Below, in pieces: positions 1 to 4,433 of a DNA stretch of 10,446 nt (position 1 is its first letter; every line of letters starts with the position of its first letter). Source of the stretch: Enterococcus diestrammenae (GTDB lineage Bacteria > Bacillota > Bacilli > Lactobacillales > Enterococcaceae); contig NZ_MAEI01000015.1 in NCBI RefSeq assembly GCF_009933255.1, positions 1 through 10,446 of the forward strand. The letters run 5' to 3'. Below the pieces are notes generated by a model, which saw nothing but the letters and a program-made list of their open reading frames with translations, was not told the origin of the DNA and made no database searches. A program made the translations under genes and the position numbers.

Positions 1-20
1 TTCCTTTGTTTGATACTTTT

Positions 21-326
21 TTAAATAAAATTGATTTTTCTTAATGTTTGTTCTTCCTTTTTTAATTGCTTTAATATTTCATTTACTGATTCTATATCCA
101 AATCGTACCAATCACCAAAAGCGATAATATCACCTGATACTTTTTTTTCTATAAAATCAACTGTTAAAGTTATTTCTCTTGTTGACATTGGCGAACGTGC
201 TTCTATTTGATATAAATCAAAATCATATTTTTGATGATTATTTATTCCTCTCATTTCTGTTACTGTCGCTTTTATCACTTTTAAAATATTACCTTCAAAA
301 TTTATTTTTTTTATTTTAATATCCAC
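21..326 (-). CDS. Hypothetical small protein, 101 residues
   Basis: I do not recognise this protein. It begins at a GTG codon (324-326) preceded by a good AAGGA ribosome-binding site nine bases upstream; no ATG lies near. The product is soluble-looking, with no signal peptide or membrane segment. It alternates lysine-rich strands (start MDIKIKKINFEGN) with a central stretch containing FGDWYDLDIES, and ends in a charged helix (LKQLKKEEQTL). The pattern of beta strands followed by a helix would suit a small nucleic-acid or protein-binding fold, but that is only inference. It is the last gene visible in a minus-strand series after the J-domain gene, separated by 33 bases that hold half of a hairpin. 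The sequence below its stop carries AAAGGAA, possibly the ribosome-binding site of a further gene beyond the window. Confidence 0.65.
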   Translation of the reverse strand: MDIKIKKINFEGNILKVIKATVTEMRGINNHQKYDFDLYQIEARSPMSTREITLTVDFIEKKVSGDIIAFGDWYDLDIESVNEILKQLKKEEQTLRKINFI

Positions 327-348
327 TTTAAAACTTCCTTTCTGATAA

Positions 349-376
349 ACTTACAAGCCTTAATTGGCTTGTAAGT
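349..376. repeat. Intercistronic inverted repeat over the J-domain gene stop codon
   Basis: Perfect 11-base arms ACTTACAAGCC (349-359) and GGCTTGTAAGT (366-376) enclose a six-base loop TTAATT that contains the stop codon of the J-domain gene. On the plus strand the stem is followed by ATTTTTTTTC, so it could terminate plus-strand transcription. On the minus strand, the direction of the genes here, it is followed only by TTTATC. It is therefore more likely to act as an mRNA-stabilising or coupling hairpin between the two minus-strand genes than as a strong terminator for them. Confidence 0.6.
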
Positions 377-857
377 ATTTTTTTTCTTCTTTATCTTCCT
401 TCACCTTTTGACTTCCATACATTCCCCTTATTGTGTCCATATCATAATTTTTTCGACTACGTTTTTTATAATCGCTTGGTGCTTTATACCATGCGTATTT
501 TTTTGGTGAATAACGAAATTCTAGGGCTTTTATGTCGTCCTTATAAGGTTTTGTGTTGCCTGTTAACCATATAAAAGTTCCCACGATTTCAATTGATACA
601 CCGTCCATTTTCAGATTGAAAAGTTGATTTATAATGTCCTTAAATTGTTCGGGCGTTTCAGTCGTTTCTTTTGTATAGGTTTCGCCGTCTTTGTTCTTGT
701 GAGTGTTTTTAAGTTTGCTAAACAATTCATCATATTCATTGTTTAGTTGCGCCATTTCTTCATTGCTACCACCACAATCGGGGTGCAATTTCAAAGCTAA
801 TTTTTTGTAGGCTTTTTTCAATTCTTCCAATGTTTCAACGTTTTTAATGTATTTCAT
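360..857 (-). CDS. J-domain (DnaJ-like) protein of plasmid/phage type, 165 residues
   Basis: The N-terminal ~45 residues form a J-domain: helix II (LEELKKAYKKLALKL) leads into the diagnostic HPD motif at residues 25-27, then CGGSNEEMAQLNNEYDELF as helix III. The HPD loop in this family stimulates ATP hydrolysis by Hsp70/DnaK. There is no G/F-rich linker, zinc finger or DnaJ C-terminal substrate domain, so this is not the housekeeping DnaJ. The C-terminal half (about residues 85-150) has WLTGNTKPYKDDIKAL and YSPKKYAWYKAP, a pattern I associate with J-domain proteins of conjugative elements and phages; its function is unknown to me. An ATG also exists at 866, but AAAAGGA directly abuts it, whereas it is nine bases from the ATG at 857, so I prefer 857. 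The gene sits directly downstream of repeat copy 1. A role recruiting host DnaK to a plasmid replication or transfer complex is inference. Confidence 0.8.
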   Translation of the reverse strand: MKYIKNVETLEELKKAYKKLALKLHPDCGGSNEEMAQLNNEYDELFSKLKNTHKNKDGETYTKETTETPEQFKDIINQLFNLKMDGVSIEIVGTFIWLTGNTKPYKDDIKALEFRYSPKKYAWYKAPSDYKKRSRKNYDMDTIRGMYGSQKVKEDKEEKKYLQAN

Positions 858-862
858 TTTTA

Positions 863-943
863 TCATTCCTTTTCTTTTTTATTTTTGGCTTTTTGACAAC
901 CATTTTTGTTAGGCGTTTGAGGAAGTGAAGCTGTTTTCCTCAT
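863..943 (-). other. Possible 26-residue leader ORF overlapping the J-domain gene start
   Basis: An ATG at 941-943 opens a frame coding MRKTASLPQTPNKNGCQ and then a lysine-rich tail. Its TGA stop overlaps the ATG at 866 as ATGA. No clear ribosome-binding site precedes it. The equivalent ORF in repeat copy 2 (1681-1797) shares the first 18 residues and then diverges into the next gene in another frame. Conservation is explained by the DNA duplication, so coding status is uncertain. If translated, it could couple leader translation to the gene below. Confidence 0.25.
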
Positions 944-1182
944 GTTTTAAAAGCTAGAAATAAATTACAGTGTATGCTCCTTTCTTTTTTCGTTTTGTTG
1001 GTTCATTTTCGCCAGTGTGTTCGTGTCGTTTGCTGTGACGAGTACGCAACATAGACACAAAGAAAACACAAGGGCGAGCTTGCTCGTTTATATACCCTTG
1101 TGTTTTCGACTGGATATGTTAAGGTAACAAACAGTAAGTGACACGTTACAGACTGCAAAATGTACCAACTGAAAAAAGAAAG
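890..1182. repeat. 293-base direct repeat, copy 1 (upstream of J-domain gene)
   Basis: This segment matches 1744-2036 almost base for base. I see three differences: one T missing near 969-970, a short replacement at 1054-1061 (GACACAAA in place of TCCAGTC), and G at 1138 instead of A. It contains a hairpin with arms TGAGGAA (918-924) and TTCCTCA (936-942), a 13-base hairpin (1062-1074 with 1095-1107), and a 13-codon ORF (965-1006, minus strand, MNQQNEKRKEHTL). The replacement at 1054-1061 destroys half of the long palindrome that is intact in copy 2. In the minus direction the repeat forms the leader of the J-domain gene. I find no convincing -35/-10 pair inside it. Confidence 0.9.
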
Positions 1183-1326
1183 TATCTGAGGTAGAGTAAC
1201 GAACGGTTAGCTTTTACCATTCGAGGAAAGGTGTTAGTCAAATACAAATATCTTTGCAAAGAAATAAGTTGGGTTTGGAACGAGGAGCAACTGCACCGCA
1301 AGTGGAACAACTTATTTTATCCTTCT
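1183..1326. other. Non-coding spacer between repeat copy 1 and the 1391 gene, with a 10-base inverted repeat
   Basis: No ORF with a ribosome-binding site is visible on either strand. The arms AAATAAGTTG (1262-1271) and CAACTTATTT (1308-1317) are perfectly complementary and enclose a 36-base, more GC-rich loop (1272-1307). It could be part of a structured leader RNA for the J-domain gene, or a leftover of a mobile unit. A weak minus-strand TTGACT (about 1230-1235) might be a -35 element, but no good -10 follows it. Confidence 0.4.
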
Positions 1327-1367
1327 TAGGTTTTTCTTTTTGGTGTTTTATCTAAAAGAAAAACCTA
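1327..1367. repeat. 14-base inverted repeat overlapping the terminator stem
   Basis: TAGGTTTTTCTTTT (1327-1340) is perfectly complementary to AAAAGAAAAACCTA (1354-1367). The right arm shares CCTA (1364-1367) with the left side of the terminator stem at 1364-1382, so the two structures cannot form together in full. That is the arrangement of an alternative-fold (antiterminator-like) switch, although simple stem stacking is also possible. Confidence 0.55.
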
Positions 1368-1382
1368 GCTTTTTTTGCTAGG
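1352..1382 (-). terminator. Rho-independent terminator after the 105-residue gene
   Basis: Read on the minus strand, CCTAGC and GCTAGG (1377-1382 and 1364-1369) form a perfect six-base stem around a run of A, followed by GGTTTTTCTTTTAGA. It lies eight bases after the stop codon at 1391. The opposite strand also carries CTTTTCTTTTA, so it may act in both directions. Confidence 0.75.
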
Positions 1383-1390
1383 CTTTTCTT

Positions 1391-1708
1391 TTACATTTCT
1401 TTAATTTTCAAATTTTTTATTTCCCACTCAAACCATTCGCTAAAATCTTGTTTAAAGCCGTTAATAGAATATTGCTCTTGTTCTTCTGCTTCTTTATCGT
1501 TTTGAGGGTCTAAGTAGGTCGGTTTATCTTTTGGTCTTGCGTATACACCTATCCATGTTTTAAAATCGCCCTCAAAACTGCTATCTATGATAAAGCCTTG
1601 CTCTTTTAGCTCTTCTCTTACTTGAGCTTTTAGATATTGCTGTTCTTGTGTTCCAAAAAACTCATTTTCTGTAAAATCTTCTAATTGTAATTTTTTTGTT
1701 TTTTCCAT
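1391..1708 (-). CDS. Hypothetical acidic protein, 105 residues
   Basis: I do not recognise a named domain. The ATG at 1706-1708 has an AGAGGAAAAGAAA ribosome-binding region. The protein is soluble and acidic, starting MEKTKKLQLEDFTENEFFG. It has a central GDFKTWIGVYARPKDKPTYL block and an aromatic, acidic C-terminal part (NGFKQDFSEWFEWEIKNL). There is no signal peptide, membrane helix or cysteine. It stands alone as a gene cassette: repeat copy 2 lies immediately upstream, a terminator immediately downstream, and repeat copy 1 beyond that. Recombination between the direct repeats would delete exactly this gene and one leader. Its position with the J-domain gene suggests an accessory plasmid role in maintenance or transfer, which is inference. 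Confidence 0.75.
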   Translation of the reverse strand: MEKTKKLQLEDFTENEFFGTQEQQYLKAQVREELKEQGFIIDSSFEGDFKTWIGVYARPKDKPTYLDPQNDKEAEEQEQYSINGFKQDFSEWFEWEIKNLKIKEM

Positions 1709-1807
1709 TTTCTTTTCCTCTTTTCTTTTTTTTGATTTTTAGTTTTTTGACAACCATTTTTGTTAGGCGTTTGAGGAAGTGAAGCTGTTTTCCTCATGTT
1801 TTAAAAG

Positions 1808-1861
1808 CTAGAAATAAATTACATGTGTATGCTCCTTTCTTTTTTCGTTTTGTTGGTTCAT
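1808..1861 (-). other. Possible 17-residue leader ORF in repeat copy 2
   Basis: ATG at 1859-1861 opens MNQQNEKRKEHTHVIYF, ending TAG. Copy 1 has the same first 12 residues but stops at residue 13 because of a one-base difference. No strong ribosome-binding site precedes it. Inside it lies AAAGGAG followed eight bases later by ATG-TAA. It may be a regulatory leader peptide or simply an unselected ORF within the repeat. Confidence 0.2.
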
Positions 1862-1902
1862 TTTCGCCAGTGTGTTCGTGTCGTTTGCTGTGACGAGTAC
1901 GC

Positions 1903-1974
1903 AACATATCCAGTCGAAAACACAAGGGCGAGCTTGCTCGTTTATATACCCTTGTGTTTTCGACTGGATATGTT
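1903..1974. repeat. Perfect palindrome, 26-base arms with nested hairpin in the loop
   Basis: The arm at 1903-1928 (AACATATCCAGTCGAAAACA then CAAGGG) is exactly complementary to 1949-1974. The 20-base loop contains CGAGC-TT-GCTCG, itself a five-base hairpin, plus TATATA. An arm this long without mismatch in low-GC DNA suggests active maintenance: a cruciform, a protein-binding or nicking site, a single-strand origin-type structure, or a very stable leader-RNA hairpin. The sequence alone does not decide between these. Confidence 0.9.
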
Positions 1975-2098
1975 AAGGTAACAAACAGTAAATGACACGT
2001 TACAGACTGCAAAATGTACCAACTGAAAAAAGAAAGAATACCGTTGTGTGCTTTATTTCTCGATCAGCTTTTAAAACAAGAGGAAATGTTTTTATAAA

Positions 2099-2135
2099 AA
2101 AAGAGTAGTTACCGTTTTTTGGTAACTACTCTTTT
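2099..2135 (-). terminator. Terminator of the omega-epsilon-toxin operon
   Basis: Arms AAAAGAGTAGTTACC (2099-2113) and GGTAACTACTCTTTT (2121-2135) are perfect 15-base complements with a seven-base loop. It lies 13 bases beyond the toxin stop codon. Both strands carry T-rich tails (TTTTCCTTTTTT on plus, TTTTTTATAAA on minus), so it probably works in both directions. Confidence 0.85.
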
Positions 2136-2148
2136 CCTTTTTTAAGGT

Positions 2149-3609
2149 TTAAAGTCCTGGAAGTTTAGGTGTTTTGGGTATTGGTGGTGTAGGTAGCTGC
2201 AAGCTTTCCATTTTTTGTTGAATTGCTTTAAATTCAGGGGTTTCTTGGTGTTGATTTTGAACCATTTTTTGCTCTATTCTCTCCAAAGTCGGTTGAATTT
2301 CTTTCCCTGATACTTTACGATTTAATTCTCTTTCTAAGGTCTCTTTCGGACTAATGGAAGGCGTTTCTAAGCTTGAATAGAGTTTCACTCCTTCTCTATT
2401 GTAAAGCCTTATATCGCTAAATAAGCCCGTTTTATGAAGGGTTTCTAAATTGGTCGGTAAGTTTTTGACAACAATATCATGCGCTTGTTTTGGTGTTGCC
2501 CTGGCTGTCATTGGATCATCTGCATACATGGTTTCATATCGTTCAATCGTTCCTAAGTATGATTCAATTTTCGGTACTGCCATAACGTATATTTTTGTTT
2601 CATAACCTTTAGATTGAAGCATTGTGGCTGTTTTAATAGGAACGTCTGTTGTTCGTCCTGTGCCTTCAATCACTAAATTATAGCCTTGATCGCTTAAACG
2701 GCTAATAAGTGCTTCTGTCATACGATTAGAATAAGGTGTTGCATGTTTTACTACGTCTTTTTCATAGAATTTCACTAATTCGTCAAAATTTGGGTGCTGT
2801 TGTTTGAACGTATCATTATCAATGATAACAACATTTCCTTGTGTCTCTTCGGAAATTGCCGATCGCAAACTAGTTTTCCCTGATCCTGGTTGCCCACCAA
2901 GTAAAAAAGCGGTTGGCGATTCAACCGCTAGTCTATTTTTAGTTAGTCGTTCAACATTCTTTTCTAAACGATCTTCAAATTGCTTTTCGGTGAAGTCAGT
3001 AATATTCGCCATATCTCTCAATCCCACCCTATACTTATTAATAAAACTAACTGGAAGCCATTGAATATTTTTTGTATTATTTAAAACTATCTTTTCCCCT
3101 TGACGTTCATAAATTGGAACAAAAATTTTCGTATTATCGTATAGCATAACATTATCACAAAGAGGGGCTATATATTCTAGATTCTTTAATGACTGACTAT
3201 AACGCTTTTTTATGAGTTCATCAGGTATGCCATGACCGCCCTTTTCAACCCTTTGTTTGACACGTTGTATTGCCAAATCAGCATTGTCTATCCCAACATA
3301 AAATAAATTTACCTCATAACCCTGTGCCTTGGCTTTTTCAATCCATTTTTTCTGTCCTTGTCCAGATAATGTGGTTTCTTGGTGAAAAGACCTTTTAGAT
3401 TCAATTGCTTGATTCATTTGTTTTACAACTTCACGCATAGCCTTCATATTATCTGAGTTTTTTCGCCAGTCACCACCATTTTTATTTAGAATTTCATCAG
3501 CATTAATTCGTTGTGTATCTTGAAAGAGTTGCGGTACTGTTTGATAAAGTGTTGATTTCCCTGCTCCATTGACGCCCGCAACAATAATATATTGTGGTCT
3601 ATCCTTCAT
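2149..3609 (-). CDS. zeta: Two-headed zeta-type toxin: zeta-like kinase fused to complete zeta toxin, 486 residues
   Basis: Residues 200-486 are a full-length zeta toxin (287 residues, the usual length). They show Walker [11 protein letters not shown] (catalytic lysine 245), [13 protein letters not shown] (Asp266, equivalent to zeta Asp67), VIEGTGRTT and the [15 protein letters not shown] segment. Zeta kinases phosphorylate UDP-N-acetylglucosamine, blocking cell-wall synthesis, and are held inactive by epsilon. Residues 1-199 are a second P-loop kinase, related in layout but different in sequence: Walker [10 protein letters not shown] (12-20), INADE (35-39), HQETTLSG (76-83), then [22 protein letters not shown] (115-137). 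This matches zeta-like ATPases of the COG4185 kind as I recall them. The reading frame is open throughout. The start follows the preceding gene by one base (TAATATG) with no good ribosome-binding site, suggesting translational coupling. An internal ATG at 3010-3012 would make zeta alone. The substrate of the N-terminal kinase is unknown. Confidence 0.9.
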   Translation of the reverse strand: MKDRPQYIIVAGVNGAGKSTLYQTVPQLFQDTQRINADEILNKNGGDWRKNSDNMKAMREVVKQMNQAIESKRSFHQETTLSGQGQKKWIEKAKAQGYEVNLFYVGIDNADLAIQRVKQRVEKGGHGIPDELIKKRYSQSLKNLEYIAPLCDNVMLYDNTKIFVPIYERQGEKIVLNNTKNIQWLPVSFINKYRVGLRDMANITDFTEKQFEDRLEKNVERLTKNRLAVESPTAFLLGGQPGSGKTSLRSAISEETQGNVVIIDNDTFKQQHPNFDELVKFYEKDVVKHATPYSNRMTEALISRLSDQGYNLVIEGTGRTTDVPIKTATMLQSKGYETKIYVMAVPKIESYLGTIERYETMYADDPMTARATPKQAHDIVVKNLPTNLETLHKTGLFSDIRLYNREGVKLYSSLETPSISPKETLERELNRKVSGKEIQPTLERIEQKMVQNQHQETPEFKAIQQKMESLQLPTPPIPKTPKLPGL

Positions 3610-3610
3610 A

Positions 3611-3796
3611 TTAAATCACAAAATCTTTCTGCTTGATAATTAGTTTTTGCTTTTGTTGCAATTGATAAGTAAATAATTCCTTATAAAATTCAAATTCTTC
3701 TTGTGTTTCAGCCAACTCATACGCTTTTTTTAGTTCCATAATGTCCATTTTTGACACAGTGTGATAGATTTCTTTTAATTCCTCTTGAGTTGTCAT
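3611..3796 (-). CDS. Candidate second antitoxin, 61 residues
   Basis: This small protein begins [20 protein letters not shown] and looks almost entirely alpha-helical and charged, with heptad-like spacing ([20 protein letters not shown]). The C-terminus is lysine/glutamine-rich. It has no epsilon similarity that I can see. Its ribosome-binding site AAAGGAG lies in the last codons of epsilon; it starts one base after the epsilon stop and ends one base before the toxin ATG. A small helical protein immediately before a P-loop kinase toxin, in an operon that already carries epsilon for the zeta half, is most simply read as the antidote for the N-terminal kinase domain. That function is inferred from position and size only. 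It could instead be a structural third component. Confidence 0.75.
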   Translation of the reverse strand: MTTQEELKEIYHTVSKMDIMELKKAYELAETQEEFEFYKELFTYQLQQKQKLIIKQKDFVI

Positions 3797-3797
3797 A

Positions 3798-4082
3798 TTA
3801 GATCACTCCTTTTAAAGAAGGTGACATTTCAACAATTTGTTTTGAATATTGATTCATTGACCGCCAATACTCATGAATAGCTTGTAATTCTTCAAATGGT
3901 TGTTGAAATAAATCAACTTCTTGTGCCACTTCTAATTGATTTAAAAGATTCACTTCTAGTAAACGAGTATTTTTAGTATCTAGTTCATGATTCAAAACAT
4001 AATTTAATACCCGATTATAAACACTTGCCGATAACTCATTAATGATTTCAATTTCAAATGTTTTTTCATACGTAACTGCCAT
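3798..4082 (-). CDS. epsilon: Epsilon antitoxin of the epsilon-zeta system, 94 residues
   Basis: The opening MAVTYEKTFEIEIINELSAS, the VYNRVLNYVLNHEL block, LEVNLLNQL and HEYWRSMNQYSKQ are hallmarks of plasmid epsilon. It binds zeta as an epsilon2-zeta2 heterotetramer, its N-terminal helix covering the zeta nucleotide site. Epsilon is short-lived, so loss of the plasmid frees the toxin. Canonical epsilon as I recall it has 90 residues ending near LNKEKVA. Here the tail after SKQ is different (IVEMSPSLKGVI), and the middle also diverges (DTKNTRLLEV). The changed tail lies exactly where the extra genes begin, suggesting a recombination junction. Ribosome-binding site AAAGGAG precedes the ATG by ten bases, and the gene follows omega by 16 bases. 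Confidence 0.93.
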   Translation of the reverse strand: MAVTYEKTFEIEIINELSASVYNRVLNYVLNHELDTKNTRLLEVNLLNQLEVAQEVDLFQQPFEELQAIHEYWRSMNQYSKQIVEMSPSLKGVI

Positions 4083-4098
4083 TTCATGTTCACTCCTT

Positions 4099-4314
4099 TT
4101 AAAGTTTGTCAGGTAAATATTTCCGTATATATTCTTCTAAGGCTTGATCCATAACTTCTTTTACGTTTCCGCCATTCTTTGCTGTTTCGATTTTTATGAT
4201 ATGGTGCAAGTCAGCACGAACACGAACCGTCTTATCCCCCATTATATCTTTTTTTGCGCTGATTGGCGTATCATTTCGTTTTGCTTTCTGTGCGCCTAAG
4301 TTTCCCACAATCAC
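4099..4314 (-). CDS. omega: Omega transcriptional repressor / partition protein, 71 residues
   Basis: The protein (start MIVGNLGAQKAKRNDTPISA, 71 residues) appears identical or nearly so to the pSM19035/Inc18 omega protein. It is a ribbon-helix-helix dimer: the beta strand KTVRVRA (residues 28-34, including Thr29 and Arg31, known DNA contacts) pairs across the dimer, followed by helices ETAKNGGNVKEVMDQALEEY. Omega dimers bind tandem WATCACW heptads, repress their own promoter and others on the plasmid, and work as the ParB-like partner of the delta ATPase. Six such heptads lie directly upstream (4357-4398). The start is GTG with only a modest GAAGTG ribosome-binding site. No delta gene lies next to it; topoisomerase III is upstream instead. 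Confidence 0.95.
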   Translation of the reverse strand: MIVGNLGAQKAKRNDTPISAKKDIMGDKTVRVRADLHHIIKIETAKNGGNVKEVMDQALEEYIRKYLPDKL

Positions 4315-4342
4315 TCACTTCTTTCTATTTCTTCTTATTCTT

Positions 4343-4371
4343 ATTTTATCATCAACAATCACAAATCACAA
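4343..4371 (-). promoter_or_regulatory. Promoter of the omega-epsilon-toxin operon
   Basis: Minus-strand -35 TTGTGA (4366-4371) is separated by exactly 17 bases from -10 TAAAAT (4343-4348), with transcription expected to begin near 4336. The -35 box is embedded in the omega heptads, so bound omega would exclude RNA polymerase or hold it. Confidence 0.8.
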
Positions 4372-4398
4372 GTGATTTGTGATTTGTGATTTGTGATT
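4357..4398. promoter_or_regulatory. Omega operator / centromere-like array of six contiguous heptads
   Basis: Six unspaced seven-base units fill this stretch. On the plus strand they read AATCACA, AATCACA, AGTGATT, TGTGATT, TGTGATT, TGTGATT: two forward and four inverted copies of the known omega site WATCACW. A degenerate seventh (CATCAAC, 4350-4356) adjoins. Besides autoregulation, such arrays serve as parS-like sites for omega with the delta ATPase, so this may also be a partition site if a delta protein is encoded elsewhere. Confidence 0.93.
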
Positions 4399-4404
4399 AA
4401 TATA

Positions 4405-4430
4405 TAAAAGCCCTATTTAAAGGGCTTTTA
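4405..4430 (-). terminator. Terminator of the recombinase-topoisomerase operon
   Basis: Arms TAAAAGCCC (4405-4413) and GGGCTTTTA (4422-4430) form a perfect nine-base stem three bases after the topoisomerase stop, with TTTTATATATTAA on the minus strand. It separates the upstream operon from the omega promoter, which begins about 33 bases further on. Confidence 0.8.
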
Positions 4431-4433
4431 TGT

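Larger units (their letters stand above)
1744..2036. repeat. 293-base direct repeat, copy 2 (upstream of the 105-residue gene)
   Basis: This is the partner of 890-1182. It keeps the complete 26-base-arm palindrome (1903-1974) and has the TGAGGAA/TTCCTCA hairpin at 1772-1796. On the minus strand it codes MNQQNEKRKEHT in the ORF 1808-1861 (17 residues). The extra T near 1824 changes that ORF's end relative to copy 1 and places an ATG directly before TAA behind a good AAAGGAG ribosome-binding site, giving a start-stop pair. In the minus direction the whole repeat is the leader of the 1391-1708 gene. No clean promoter is visible in it; the promoter may lie in 2037-2100 or be of a non-standard type. 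Confidence 0.9.

Noticed and set aside
1183..1326. Possible origin of transfer or riboswitch in the spacer with the 10-base inverted repeat
   Set aside because: I recognise no nic-site consensus, relaxase gene nearby or known riboswitch core, so only the inverted repeat is reported.
1794..2012. 72-codon minus-strand ORF across repeat copy 2
   Set aside because: It starts with TTG, lacks a ribosome-binding site, runs through the 26-base palindrome, and the equivalent frame in copy 1 is altered by the indels, so there is no sign of protein-level constraint.
890..2036. Repeat pair considered as insertion-sequence ends or a CRISPR array
   Set aside because: There are only two long copies in direct orientation 854 bases apart, without transposase, short terminal inverted repeats, target duplications or regular short repeat-spacer units.
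2804..3064. Plus-strand ORF antisense to the toxin gene
   Set aside because: It is a mirror of the conserved zeta P-loop region on the opposite strand; no start signals.
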